The notes under the pieces were generated by a model that saw only the letters and a list, made by a program, of their open reading frames with translations, was not told the DNA's origin and did not search any database. Source: Acinetobacter amyesii (lineage in GTDB: Bacteria; Pseudomonadota; Gammaproteobacteria; Pseudomonadales; Moraxellaceae). From it: 64,000 bases of DNA. Each line of letters opens with the position of its first letter. Position 1 is the first letter of the stretch. The stretch covers positions 62,001 through 126,000 of the forward strand of contig NZ_MVKX01000006.1 in the NCBI RefSeq assembly GCF_002018365.1, written 5' to 3'. The position numbers and the translations under genes were made by a program. Below are positions 47,253-56,704 of the stretch, one piece after another.

Positions 47253-47556
47253 ATGTCTATCTGATTATTCTGTTACCGTTTTAGCTTAACAAAGCGCAGG
47301 CATTCAGCTTATCTCAATGCCTGCAGTCTATATCTGTAAAATCTATATCTTATGAAATCTAAGTCACCAACATTCAGGCGACTCATGGCTTGGTCTTTGT
47401 TATCCATCGTATGTACGATGGATAAAATGCATCATGAACGTCACCTCATCCTAATCAACATTTCTAGGGGAAAGGACGTTAAATATTGCCTTAATAACCC
47501 ATCGCATGAGCGATAGTGAACTTTCATCAGAACCCTACCACTCACGCTCAAGTTGC
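47253..47556. other. gene-free region with several palindromes
   Basis: Holds GCAGGCATT/AATGCCTGC (47296-47304/47316-47324), the 26-base near-perfect palindrome TTATCCATCGTA-TG-TACGATGGATAA (47400-47425) and a related ATCGC-ATGA-GCGAT (47511-47524). It is the leader of the DszC-like gene and the trailer of acs. Confidence 0.55.
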
Positions 47557-49500
47557 TTATGCCTTCGGATAAACCGTCGCAATCAAATGTTCAACCACTT
47601 GAGGCTCTGCCAAGGTCGAAGTGTCGCCTAAAGAGTCCAGCTCATTGGCCGCAATTTTTCTTAAAATACGGCGCATGATTTTACCAGAACGGGTTTTTGG
47701 TAAGGCTGGCGCCCAATGCAGTGCATCTGGCGTTGCCACTGGTCCAAGGACTTTTCGTACCCAAGCCACCAGTTCCTGACGTAACTCATCCGTCTCAGCT
47801 GTCCCTGCTTGTAGGGTGACAAAGGCGCAAATCCCCTGTCCTTTAATATCATGCGGCATACCCACCACCGCAGACTCTGCCACAGCATCATGCGCAACCA
47901 ACGCACTTTCAATTTCAGCCGTTCCTAATCGATGCCCTGAAACGTTCAAGACGTCATCCACACGGCCCGTAATCCAATAGTAGCCAGACTCATCACGACG
48001 TGCGCCATCACCTGTAAAATACGTCCCCGGATAAGTAGAGAAATAGGCTTCAATAAAGCGCTCAGGATCACCCCAAATGGTTCGCATTTGTCCCGGCCAA
48101 GAATCCTTAATCACCAAGTTGCCTTCTACGGCACCTTCAAGTTCATTGCCTTCAGCATCGACAATCGCAGGTTGTACACCAAAGAATGGACGCGTCGCCG
48201 AACCCGGTTTTAAATCAGTTGCTCCCGGCAATGGCGTAATCATGAAACCACCCGTTTCTGTTTGCCACCATGTATCCACCACTGGGCAGCGGCTTTCACC
48301 TACCACGGTGTAGTACCAATTCCATGCCTCTGGGTTAATCGGTTCACCCACCGAACCCAGTAAACGCAAACTACTGCGGTCACTTTCTCGGACAAAGGCA
48401 TCACCTTCTCGCATCATGGCGCGAATCGCAGTCGGTGCCGTATATAAAATAGTGACATTATGTTTATCGACAATATGTCCCGTGCGTGCCCAACTTGGAT
48501 ATTGCGGCACCCCTTCAAACATTACGGTCGTAGTACCATTCGACAATGGGCCATACAATACATATGAATGCCCAGTGATCCATCCGACATCTGCGGTACA
48601 CCAAAACACATCATCTTGTTTTAAGTCAAAAACTTCACGAAAAGTACAATTCACATAGGTCAAATAGCCACCCGTGGTGTGCAATACGCCTTTCGGTTTT
48701 CCAGTTGAACCTGATGTATACAAAATAAACAGCGGGTCTTCGGCATTCATGGGTTCAGGTGGGCAGATATCATTAACCGACATGATTTCCATGTGATACC
48801 ACAAATCACGATCCGCTTTCATTTCGATCGGGTTACCAGTACGGTGCACCACAATGACATTTTGAACCGAAGATGTGCCTTCGATGTCGAGTGCAAGGTC
48901 GACATTTTCTTTGAGTGGAATGGGCTTACCACCACGCATCCCACAATCCGCAGTAATCACGACTTTCGCCTGACTATCATCAATACGACTAGCCAATGAG
49001 TCTGGTGAGAACCCGCCAAAAACCACGCAGTGTACTGCACCAATTCGGGTACAGGCCAACATCGCAATTGCCGCTTCGGGTACCATTGGCATATACAGCA
49101 CCACACGGTCGCCTTTACCCACGCCATGTTTTTTCAGCACATTGGCAAAACGGCAAGTTTCATCATGCAGTTCTTCAAAAGAAATGATTTTATGCCGTGA
49201 AGGATGATCACCTTCCCAAATAATGGCCGGTTTATGTGGATGTTCTTTTAAATGTCGATCGAGGCAGTTGGCACTGACATTCAGTTCACCGTCAGCAAAC
49301 CACTCGATCTTGAAATCATCTTGCTTAAAATTGGTATTTTTAACTTGGGTAAACGGTTTGATCCAATCGATCTTTTGCGCTTGCTCTGCCCAAAACTCAT
49401 CTGGTTGTTCAATCGATTTTTGATAACGCTCAAAGTACTCCGACTCATTGATGCGCGCGGTTTTTTTGAAACTTTCAGGTACTGGATAGATCTCTTTCAT
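47557..49500 (-). CDS. acs: acetyl-CoA synthetase
   Basis: 647 residues, AMP-forming. The P-loop-like signature [16 protein letters not shown], the [10 protein letters not shown] motif and the C-terminal acetylatable Lys607 in [11 protein letters not shown] are all present. It makes acetyl-CoA from acetate, ATP and CoA, and is turned off by acetylation of that lysine. With ActP and the CrbS/CrbR-type pair it forms the acetate-scavenging system of this window. The leader (49501-49784) is shared with the divergent DUF805 gene. Confidence 0.97.
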   Translation of the reverse strand: MKEIYPVPESFKKTARINESEYFERYQKSIEQPDEFWAEQAQKIDWIKPFTQVKNTNFKQDDFKIEWFADGELNVSANCLDRHLKEHPHKPAIIWEGDHPSRHKIISFEELHDETCRFANVLKKHGVGKGDRVVLYMPMVPEAAIAMLACTRIGAVHCVVFGGFSPDSLASRIDDSQAKVVITADCGMRGGKPIPLKENVDLALDIEGTSSVQNVIVVHRTGNPIEMKADRDLWYHMEIMSVNDICPPEPMNAEDPLFILYTSGSTGKPKGVLHTTGGYLTYVNCTFREVFDLKQDDVFWCTADVGWITGHSYVLYGPLSNGTTTVMFEGVPQYPSWARTGHIVDKHNVTILYTAPTAIRAMMREGDAFVRESDRSSLRLLGSVGEPINPEAWNWYYTVVGESRCPVVDTWWQTETGGFMITPLPGATDLKPGSATRPFFGVQPAIVDAEGNELEGAVEGNLVIKDSWPGQMRTIWGDPERFIEAYFSTYPGTYFTGDGARRDESGYYWITGRVDDVLNVSGHRLGTAEIESALVAHDAVAESAVVGMPHDIKGQGICAFVTLQAGTAETDELRQELVAWVRKVLGPVATPDALHWAPALPKTRSGKIMRRILRKIAANELDSLGDTSTLAEPQVVEHLIATVYPKA

Positions 49501-49784
49501 ATTGTATTTTCCTTGATCTGATTCATCTCATCACGAGATGCCATGCCACATTTCTACTTTTATAATTTCTGCATCACAGCAGTATGACGATTAATTTTTA
49601 ATCGCAGCAATCATGCTTTGGTCGTATTATTCTTTCCCATTTAAAGCATATTTTTGAGCAAAATTTCAACAAAAACATGTTTCAATTCAGTATCTGATCA
49701 GTTCATTTGAACCTATAATGCAAAGGTAATTTTACTCAGCATTCCGCTTTTTTATTCTTCCATACACGTTGAGTTGACCCAAGC

Positions 49785-50363
49785 ATGAATACCAATGACT
49801 CTTCTTTCTTTTCCCGTCAGACGACCACTACATCGGACAATCCCCTGAAACCAGATGGACGTTTTGGTCGACTGAGCATGATTGGTTGGTATGGCTTTCT
49901 CAACATCATCAGCTTTTTTGCCTTGATCGCTTTAAGCCTTGCCGTGGGTATTTTCAACATCAATACCATGGCGTTAAATGAGCAATTTGTTGGCATATTT
50001 ACTGGGGCATCTGGCCTCGCCTATTTGGCGATTATGATTCTCTACATTTATTTTTATTGTGTCTTTGTCGTACGTCGGCTGCATGACCTCAATAAAGCCG
50101 GTTGGTTGCTACTATTATTATTTATCCCCGTGATCAATCTATTTTTTATCCTGTATTTATTATTGGCCTCAGGCACACCGACCATAAATCAATACGGCGC
50201 GCCACGCCCTGCTGCGGTTTGGGAAAAAATTCTGGCATGGTTGATGATTTTAATCAGTGTCTTGTCGCTCTTGGCTACAGGTAGTATCACGTCTTATATG
50301 ATGGGTAGCGGAGAAATTGAATCGCCAACAGAAATCATTCAACAAAGTACTGAATATTTCTAA
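49785..50363 (+). CDS. DUF805 family membrane protein
   Basis: 192 residues with four membrane helices. The DUF805 motif FVVRRLHDLNKAGWLLLLLFIPVINLFFI (partly quoted: VRRLHDLNKAGW) is plainly visible. About 30 residues precede the first helix (GRFGRLSMIGWYGFLNI). The role of DUF805 proteins is not known; some are linked to stress or phage-related regions. It diverges from acs, with mscS following 120 bases later. Confidence 0.88.
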   Translation: MNTNDSSFFSRQTTTTSDNPLKPDGRFGRLSMIGWYGFLNIISFFALIALSLAVGIFNINTMALNEQFVGIFTGASGLAYLAIMILYIYFYCVFVVRRLHDLNKAGWLLLLLFIPVINLFFILYLLLASGTPTINQYGAPRPAAVWEKILAWLMILISVLSLLATGSITSYMMGSGEIESPTEIIQQSTEYF

Positions 50364-50486
50364 ACCACTGACCGAATTTGAGCCTGTCTGAATTTTGATA
50401 CATCTGTTCGCAAGCCTGTAAATGAGGGTTATTTTCGCCACTAATTTCAGGCAAAATAGCGAAAAATCTGAACATTTGGAAAACTC

Positions 50487-51458
50487 GTGGCTGAAAAAGA
50501 AAATGCCTTGAGTGATGTCACTCAAGGCACGACTCAACTTTTGCAAGAGGCAACAGAAAAAACCGCACAAACCGTGCTGGAACATACCTCTAAATATAAT
50601 GACGCATACTCAACGATCGATAAATTTGTCGATGGATTTTGGGAACGCCTGCCATATATTTGTATCGCATTAATTGTTTTTACGATCTTCTATCTACTGT
50701 CTAAACTCTTTAGATTCTTTGTTCGTAAAGCGCTCACTGACCGTTCTTATTCAAAACAAAATCTAGTTTTGGTCCTGAACCGTGTGGGTAGCTCAGCCAT
50801 TATGTTCTTCGGTTTCCTGATTGCCATGGTCATTGCGATCCCAGGGTTCACACCAGGTCAGCTCATGAGTGCCTTGGGGATTGGTTCGGTTGCAATCGGT
50901 TTCGCGTTTAAAGATATTTTCCAGAACTTACTGTCGGGTATTTTGATTCTCCTCGGCGAACCGTTCAAAATCGGCGATGACATTATTGTGTCAGGAATGG
51001 AAGGTACAGTTGAAGATATTCAGATCCGCGCAACCTTCCTGCGTTCTCCCGATGGTCGTCGTATCGTGATTCCAAACGCGACGGTTTACACCAGTGCGGT
51101 AACGGTGAATACCGCTTATCAACGTCGTCGTTGTGAATTTGTGGTGGGTATTGGTTATGAAGATGATATTCAAAAAGCTAAAAACATTGTTTTGGCTATT
51201 TTGGACAAAGACCCAACCATCTTGAGCCAACCTGCGTTTACCGTAAACGTGAATGCTTTGGCTGATTTCTCGGTCAATCTGAATGTCCGTTGGTGGGTAG
51301 ATACCACAGAAACCACCACTGCGAACTCAATCAGTGAAGTGCAAGAACACGTTATCCAAGCATTCAATCAAAATGGTATTTCAATTCCTTACCCTGTACA
51401 GGAAGTGAAAGTTTACCGTGGTGATCAAGCTGAGGCAGAAGCTTCAACAGCTAAATAA
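50487..51458 (+). CDS. mscS: small-conductance mechanosensitive channel
   Basis: 323 residues. After a 40-residue cytosolic start there are three membrane helices. TM3 is SALGIGSVAIGFAFKDIF with the glycine/alanine packing typical of the MscS pore. The beta domain GEPFKIGDDIIVSGMEGTVEDIQ and the C-terminal alpha/beta vestibule follow. The channel opens under osmotic downshock to release solutes. GTG 50487 follows GGA at suitable spacing. Its last 15 bases overlap the end of the convergent rsmE. Confidence 0.93.
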   Translation: MAEKENALSDVTQGTTQLLQEATEKTAQTVLEHTSKYNDAYSTIDKFVDGFWERLPYICIALIVFTIFYLLSKLFRFFVRKALTDRSYSKQNLVLVLNRVGSSAIMFFGFLIAMVIAIPGFTPGQLMSALGIGSVAIGFAFKDIFQNLLSGILILLGEPFKIGDDIIVSGMEGTVEDIQIRATFLRSPDGRRIVIPNATVYTSAVTVNTAYQRRRCEFVVGIGYEDDIQKAKNIVLAILDKDPTILSQPAFTVNVNALADFSVNLNVRWWVDTTETTTANSISEVQEHVIQAFNQNGISIPYPVQEVKVYRGDQAEAEASTAK

Positions 51459-52154
51459 TCGCCCTAAAACGTACGGAATCACTGTTTCTGTACGGATAAT
51501 TCGGTTGCCTAAGCTGACTGCTTGGCAGCCGTTTTTTATGAGTAAATCCACCTCATAAGGGATAAATCCACCTTCAGGACCAATGATGATCGTACATCCA
51601 TGTTGAATCCCTGTAGGCATCACATCTTCGACATAAGGATGCGCCACATAAGCGGGATAGTCCGATGAAATCATGCTCGGTAAAACATCCTCCACAAAGG
51701 GTTTAAAACGCTTATACAGTTCAATTTTGGGCGCAATGGTGTCACCTGCCTGCTCCAAACCCAACGTCACATAGTGATCGAGCTGCTGTAAAAATGGGGT
51801 CTGCCAATAGCTTTTATCCACGCGATAACTGTGCAGCAAAATGATTTTTTCTACGCCTAAGGTGACGGCATCCATGATCAGACGGCGCAACACTTTCGGA
51901 CGAGGCATCGCCACAATTAAAGTCACCGGATGCTTTGCAGGTACTTCTTCTTCTTGTAAGGGTTTAAGTTGAATGCCGTTATCCGTAATACTGACGATTT
52001 GGGTTAAATAACGCTTTCCTTCCCGAATCCCGACTTTGAGGGTATCGCCCACTTGTACATCGACATGGGTTTTTAAATGCTCAACTTGGCGTTTAGCACT
52101 GATATTCCACAGCTCAGATTCAGTTTGACGTGGGTCAAGCAGGACGATGTTCAT
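51444..52154 (-). CDS. rsmE: 16S rRNA (uracil-1498-N3) methyltransferase
   Basis: 236 residues. The N-terminal PUA-like RNA-binding domain (1-75) leads to a SPOUT methyltransferase domain with the knot motif IIGPEGGFIPYE and SLGNRIIRTETV, which bind SAM. It methylates U1498 of 16S rRNA. ATG 52154 (MNIVLLDPRQ) is chosen; a longer frame adds 22 residues without similarity. The 3' end overlaps the convergent mscS by 15 bases, so mutual transcriptional interference is possible. Confidence 0.93.
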   Translation of the reverse strand: MNIVLLDPRQTESELWNISAKRQVEHLKTHVDVQVGDTLKVGIREGKRYLTQIVSITDNGIQLKPLQEEEVPAKHPVTLIVAMPRPKVLRRLIMDAVTLGVEKIILLHSYRVDKSYWQTPFLQQLDHYVTLGLEQAGDTIAPKIELYKRFKPFVEDVLPSMISSDYPAYVAHPYVEDVMPTGIQHGCTIIIGPEGGFIPYEVDLLIKNGCQAVSLGNRIIRTETVIPYVLGRLFSC

Positions 52155-52479
52155 AAAAATTCTCTTACCCAGCTCAATGGGATACGTGAAAACGTCATCC
52201 ACAACTGTTCGAGGCAACACTCAATATAATCACTCAAGTTGCAGCGATTATTTGTTAGACATAAAAATGCAACGCGTTTTGTCGGTGAGGTGCATTGCAC
52301 CGCAAGATGGTTTCCTTGCGAAGCTTCGCCTCCCATTATGCCGAATGAGAAACAACGTTTCGTAAGAGTACCTCCAGCCGAAGTCTAACCCCTTTCTTCA
52401 AACCTTAGATGTAAGACCCCATCGAGCCTATTCATTCATCTATTTAAAACAACAACCAATTTAAATCATGGTTGAAAAA
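52155..52479. other. gene-free stretch with dispersed repeat
   Basis: Contains copy B of the dispersed repeat (52361-52426) and a 12-base palindrome GCGAAGCTTCGC near 52317. No coding signal. Confidence 0.6.
52361..52426 (-). repeat. dispersed hairpin repeat (copy B)
   Basis: Read on the minus strand, TCGATGGGGTCTTACATC..., then CTTCGGCTGGAGGTACTC align with 19621-19688, with most differences single bases. It lies between rsmE and waaA. Several intergenic copies of the same sequence suggest a REP-like chromosomal repeat. Confidence 0.65.
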
Positions 52480-53760
52480 TCAAAGGTATTGATCAATCAC
52501 CTGAATATGCTTTTGCAGCGACCCAGTATTCTTTTGCATAATCAGCTGCGCTGCATCATTTAAAGCCTGCGCTTTCGCAGTATTTTGAATGATCTCAACC
52601 AATGCTCTTGCCGCCTGCTCAAAATCCTGCACAACCACAACCGCATGGGCCGCTACAAATTCATCCACAATGGTTTGGAAATTAAAATAATGCTGACCTA
52701 ATACTGTCGGGACATGCAGCGCGATAGGCTCCAAAATATTATGTCCACCGCCCGGTTCATTTAAAGAACCGCCGACAAAACACGCCTGACTCAGTGCCAG
52801 CCATAGCCATAATTCGCCCATACTATCCGCCAAATATACTTGCGTTTCAGGCTGAATCGTTTGCTTTAAACTGCGGCGCTGTGTACGTAAATTCAGTTTC
52901 TGCGCTTCTACAAAAACCTCATCAAAGCGTTCAGGATGACGTGGTACGACGATACATAACAGCTCAGGCTGTTGTTGCAAAATCGGCTGCAGTGCTGCGA
53001 GCAGCTTTTGTTCTTCTGGTGCATGCGTACTGGCAATGGTAATGATTTTACGGCCTTGCAAATCCCAATCTTTTCGTAACTGCGCTGCTTGTTGCACAAA
53101 GCTATTGGGCGCATGAATATCAAACTTGATACTTCCCACGACCTGACTGGTATGCTGGTTTGCACCCAACTCAATAAATCGCGCTAAAGTTGCCTGATCT
53201 TGCGCCAATAATTGTTTCAAACTCTTTAGCATCGGCTGCGTCAAACTCGGGACTTTGCTATAACCCTTCGCCGATTTTTCAGATAATCTGGCATTAATCA
53301 ATAAACACGGAACCTTGGCCTGATCGGCTTCAATCATCAAATTTGGCCAGAGTTCTGTTTCGACCAGAGCCAACATTTTCGGTTGATATTTTTCGATAAA
53401 ACGACGGACTAATTTTTTTTGATCTGCTGGCAGATACACTGCCTGAAACAGCGATTCATACGGTGCTTTTAAAAATAATTGTTTCGCACGCGCTTGTCCG
53501 GTTTTGGTGGTATTGGTGACTAAGACTGGATGGCCTGCTTTGAGATAATGTTCAATCAGCGGCTGCGCAGCGTTGGTTTCTCCTACGGAAACCACATGAA
53601 ACCAAATTGCATTACGGTTTTTAACTGGCTGAAATGGCCCAAAGCGCTCAAGACACTCTTGCTGATATAGTTGGAGATCTTCAGCACGTTTTTTGATGCG
53701 CCATTGATATAGCGGCTTAATCAGCGCCAAAGCTGCGTTATACCAAAAAGGAGTAGTCAA
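52480..53760 (-). CDS. waaA: 3-deoxy-D-manno-octulosonic-acid transferase
   Basis: 426 residues of glycosyltransferase family 30. The N-terminal membrane-associated segment (FWYNAALALIKPLYQWRIKKR) is followed by HVVSVGETNAAQPLIE with the catalytic Glu. The C-terminal donor-binding domain has ADSMGELWLWLALSQACFVGGSLNEPGGHN (partly quoted: FVGGSLNEPGGGHN). It adds Kdo to lipid A at the inner membrane, essential for lipooligosaccharide in Acinetobacter. The start is a TTG at 53760 with a weak ribosome site; no upstream ATG is in frame. Confidence 0.93.
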   Translation of the reverse strand: MTTPFWYNAALALIKPLYQWRIKKRAEDLQLYQQECLERFGPFQPVKNRNAIWFHVVSVGETNAAQPLIEHYLKAGHPVLVTNTTKTGQARAKQLFLKAPYESLFQAVYLPADQKKLVRRFIEKYQPKMLALVETELWPNLMIEADQAKVPCLLINARLSEKSAKGYSKVPSLTQPMLKSLKQLLAQDQATLARFIELGANQHTSQVVGSIKFDIHAPNSFVQQAAQLRKDWDLQGRKIITIASTHAPEEQKLLAALQPILQQQPELLCIVVPRHPERFDEVFVEAQKLNLRTQRRSLKQTIQPETQVYLADSMGELWLWLALSQACFVGGSLNEPGGGHNILEPIALHVPTVLGQHYFNFQTIVDEFVAAHAVVVVQDFEQAARALVEIIQNTAKAQALNDAAQLIMQKNTGSLQKHIQVIDQYL

Positions 53761-53804
53761 ATTATTACGCTCAAAAACGGTTTGAATCGGCAGAATATAT
53801 CAGA

Positions 53805-53832
53805 GCATTATCCACATGTTAATGGATAATGC
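53805..53832. terminator. stem-loop between the old-yellow-enzyme gene and waaA
   Basis: GCATTATCCA (53805-53814) pairs perfectly with TGGATAATGC (53823-53832). On the minus strand it lies just after the old-yellow-enzyme gene stop; no strong T-run follows. Confidence 0.6.
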
Positions 53833-53847
53833 GTATTCAAGTGTCGA

Positions 53848-54936
53848 TTAATACGTTGAACGTCCTGAACCAAATTTATTTTTCATGCTTGGATAATCAA
53901 TATAGCCTTCGGCAACATCTGTTCCAATCATATTTTCCAACTGCAATTCATTTAGTGCAGCATTCGCTAGCAAACGTTCAAACAAATCTGGATTGGCAAT
54001 ATAGGCTTTACCAAAAGACACCGCATCGGCTTTACCTGAGGCCAATAAATCAACGGCATCTTCACGGCTTAAACGCATATTGGCAATGTACGGCACACCA
54101 TTTGAGCGCTGTTTCAGATAGTCACTAATACTGTCATCCGCCAGATATTCACGGGTAAAGAAGAATGCGATCTTCCGCTGCCCCAACTGCTCTAAGGCAT
54201 AGCCAAAGGTTTCACGTGGATCATGATCGCCCATGTCGTGTTCATCACCACGCGGCGCAAGATGCACACCTACACGACCTGCCCCCCACACTTCGATCAG
54301 CGCATCCACTACTTCAAGCAATAAACGTGCGCGGTTTTCGACAGAGCCACCATACTCATCTTCACGTAGATTGGTTTTGCTTTGTAGGAATTGATCGATC
54401 AAATAACCATTGGCCGCATGCAATTCCACACCATCAAAACCGGCTTCTTTGGCTTTGATTGCAGACTGTTTGTATTGCTCAACAATGCTTTTGATTTCTG
54501 CAATCTCTAAAGGACGTGGCACGACATATTCGCGTTTTGGACGAAGCAGACTGACATAACCTGCCTGTTGTACCGCACTGGCAGACACTGGTGTATCACC
54601 ATCCAACAGATCGGGATGTGAGACACGTCCGACATGCCACAATTGCGCCACAATTAAACCTTGCTGTTCATGTACGGCTTGGGTCACCAGTTTCCAGCCT
54701 TGAACTTGAGCATCGGTAAATAAACCCGGCGTCTGCAAATAACCATTAGCTGCTTCTGAGATCACCGTTGCTTCTGAAATGATTAATCCAGCACTTGCAC
54801 GCTGTGCATAGTATTCAGCCATCATCGGCGTTGGAACACGGTCAGTGGTCGCACGACTACGGGTCAGTGGCGCCATCACAACGCGATTTTTGAGGTGTAA
54901 ATCACCCAAAATGAGAGGAGTATTGAGTTCAGCCAT
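53848..54936 (-). CDS. nemA: old yellow enzyme family alkene reductase (NemA-like)
   Basis: 362 residues of the OYE TIM barrel. It starts TPLILGDLHLKNRVVMAPLTRSRA, with the substrate-binding HAANGYLIDQFLQ motif (His/Asn plus Tyr) and flavin-contact SVENRARLLLEVVDALIE. It reduces activated double bonds of enones and N-ethylmaleimide with NADPH. It is preceded by 37 bases and then the ArsR-type gene on the same strand, giving an electrophile-responsive operon. Typical NemA length is about 365. The replacement of RI by HL in the RVGVHLAP strand is a small oddity. Confidence 0.9.
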   Translation of the reverse strand: MAELNTPLILGDLHLKNRVVMAPLTRSRATTDRVPTPMMAEYYAQRASAGLIISEATVISEAANGYLQTPGLFTDAQVQGWKLVTQAVHEQQGLIVAQLWHVGRVSHPDLLDGDTPVSASAVQQAGYVSLLRPKREYVVPRPLEIAEIKSIVEQYKQSAIKAKEAGFDGVELHAANGYLIDQFLQSKTNLREDEYGGSVENRARLLLEVVDALIEVWGAGRVGVHLAPRGDEHDMGDHDPRETFGYALEQLGQRKIAFFFTREYLADDSISDYLKQRSNGVPYIANMRLSREDAVDLLASGKADAVSFGKAYIANPDLFERLLANAALNELQLENMIGTDVAEGYIDYPSMKNKFGSGRSTY

Positions 54937-54973
54937 ATATGTCTCGCCTCACACTTCAAATGCGAAATACGAT

Positions 54974-55273
54974 TTAAAGTGAGTTTTGCAGATAATCGAT
55001 ATATTGCTGAATGAGTTCTTCATTGCGTGAGAAATACGACCATTGACCATATTTCTCGGCTTGAATTAAGCCCGCCTGTTGTAACACAGACAAATGATTA
55101 GACATCGTAGACTGCGAAACATTACCGAGTTTTTCGATATTGCCAGCGCATACACCACGATTAAAGCCGCCACATTGTTCTTCTGACAAAAACTGTTCTG
55201 GTGTTTTCAACCATTCCAAGATTTGACGTCGAGTCGGATTGGCAAGTGCTTTAAAAATTAAATCAATATCCAT
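54974..55273 (-). CDS. ArsR-family redox- or electrophile-sensing regulator
   Basis: 99 residues. The winged HTH contains LANPTRRQILEWLK and NVSQSTMSNHLSVLQQAGLI, the ArsR recognition helix. Cys34 and Cys42, in the EEQCGGFNRGVCAGN loop before the HTH, could sense electrophiles or metals. The old-yellow-enzyme gene follows, consistent with quinone/electrophile control of that gene. A palindrome TTAAAC-GG-GTTTAA at 55277-55290 immediately upstream may be its own operator. Confidence 0.88.
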   Translation of the reverse strand: MDIDLIFKALANPTRRQILEWLKTPEQFLSEEQCGGFNRGVCAGNIEKLGNVSQSTMSNHLSVLQQAGLIQAEKYGQWSYFSRNEELIQQYIDYLQNSL

Positions 55274-55276
55274 AAT

Positions 55277-55290
55277 TTAAACGGGTTTAA
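55277..55290. promoter_or_regulatory. operator-like palindrome before the ArsR gene
   Basis: TTAAAC, GG, GTTTAA is a perfect inverted repeat directly upstream of the ArsR-type start codon. It is likely bound by the ArsR protein itself. Confidence 0.45.
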
Positions 55291-55308
55291 TTAAATAAAA
55301 ATTTGGAC

Positions 55309-55410
55309 AACAAAGTTCTATTCAGCATCTTGAATACACTATATCGTATTTTTTCGATTTTTATATCGATTTTTTTAGATATATTGATCAAAAACAGATA
55401 GAACTTTGTT
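55309..55410. repeat. 102-bp AT-rich segment bounded by a 13-bp inverted repeat
   Basis: AACAAAGTTCTAT (55309-55321) is the exact complement of 55398-55410. Between them lie 76 very AT-rich bases with ATATCG motifs. No target duplication is seen. It is either a divergent regulatory region or a small non-autonomous element. Confidence 0.5.
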
Positions 55411-55427
55411 TTCTATATAAATTTAAA

Positions 55428-56523
55428 TTACAAACCTTGTTTGAGGCTGGCTTCAATAAACTTATCTAAATCACCATCAAGTACTGCACCGGTGTTTGAA
55501 CTTTCCACACTAGTACGTAAGTCTTTAATGCGCGAGTCATCTAAAACGTATGAACGAATTTGGCTGCCCCAACCGATATCGGACTTGGTGTCTTCCAACG
55601 CTTGTGCCGCATCATTACGTTTTTGCATTTCAAGTTCGTACAATTTTGCACGTAACTGTTTCCATGCATGGTCACGGTTGGCATGCTGTGAACGTTGGTT
55701 CTGACATGCCACCACAATCCCTGTTGGAGCGTGAGTTAAACGTACCGCAGAGTCTGTTTTGTTAATGTGCTGACCACCGGCACCAGATGCACGATAAGTA
55801 TCAGTACGTACATCAGCTGGATTGATTTCAATTTCAATATTGTCATCAATTTCAGGCGATACAAAAACCGCTGAGAATGAAGTATGACGACGGTTACCTG
55901 AGTCAAAAGGTGACTTACGGACTAAACGGTGTACGCCAGATTCTGTACGTAACCAACCATATGCATACTCACCTTCTACACGGATCGTTGCAGACTTGAT
56001 CCCTGCCACATCACCATCAGACTCTTCCATCACTTCAGCTTTAAAGCCATGACGTTCAATCCAACGTAGATACATACGTAGTAACATCGATGCCCAGTCC
56101 TGTGCTTCAGTACCGCCAGAACCTGCTTGAATTTCGACATAGCATGGGTTCGGGTCCATCGGATTACTGAACATACGACGGAATTCTAATTTCGCAAGTT
56201 CTGCTTCCGCTGAAGTTAACTCTGCTTGCACATCTGCAAGTAAGCTTTCTTCTTCTGCTTCAACCGCAAGATCCAACATCGCTTGGGCATCTTCTAGTTG
56301 AGTTGACAGCCCTTCGAGCACGTTAATGACGTTTTCGAGTTCACCTTTTTCTTTTGCCATTGCTTGCGCACGGCTTTGATCATTCCAAATTGCTGGGTCT
56401 TCCAGCTCACGTAGAACCTCTTCTAAACGCTCTTTTTTCAGATCGTAGTCAAAGATACCCCCGTAATGTTTGACCACGGTCGTTTAAGTCTTTTAGCTGT
56501 AATAGATACGGATTAATTTCCAC
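55428..56523 (-). CDS. prfB: peptide chain release factor 2 with programmed +1 frameshift
   Basis: 364 residues after frameshift. The first 24 codons start at GTG 56523 and end CGG GGG TAT CTT, followed by in-frame TGA at 56451-56449. The ribosome shifts +1 at CTT-T and continues from 56450. An SD-like GGGGG (56462-56458) lies before the slippery site, as in E. coli. RF2 hallmarks are the stop-reading SPF in [11 protein letters not shown] and the hydrolysis motif GGQ in [14 protein letters not shown]2 ends translation at UGA and UAA, so it regulates its own making. A frame beginning at 56477 is only the post-shift part. Confidence 0.96.
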
Positions 56524-56704
56524 GTGAATTACTCTCAATCAAAAAATTTGGCTTAAATAGCCGCCTATTATATCACAGAGCATTTGCACAGTTTCAGCCA
56601 GATTGATCATCCAAATCATTGACTTCAATGCACATAATATGAACAATACGCTCGCATTACTATTTATTACATTTTTTTTACAACAATAATGTTTCGAGGG
56701 TTTT

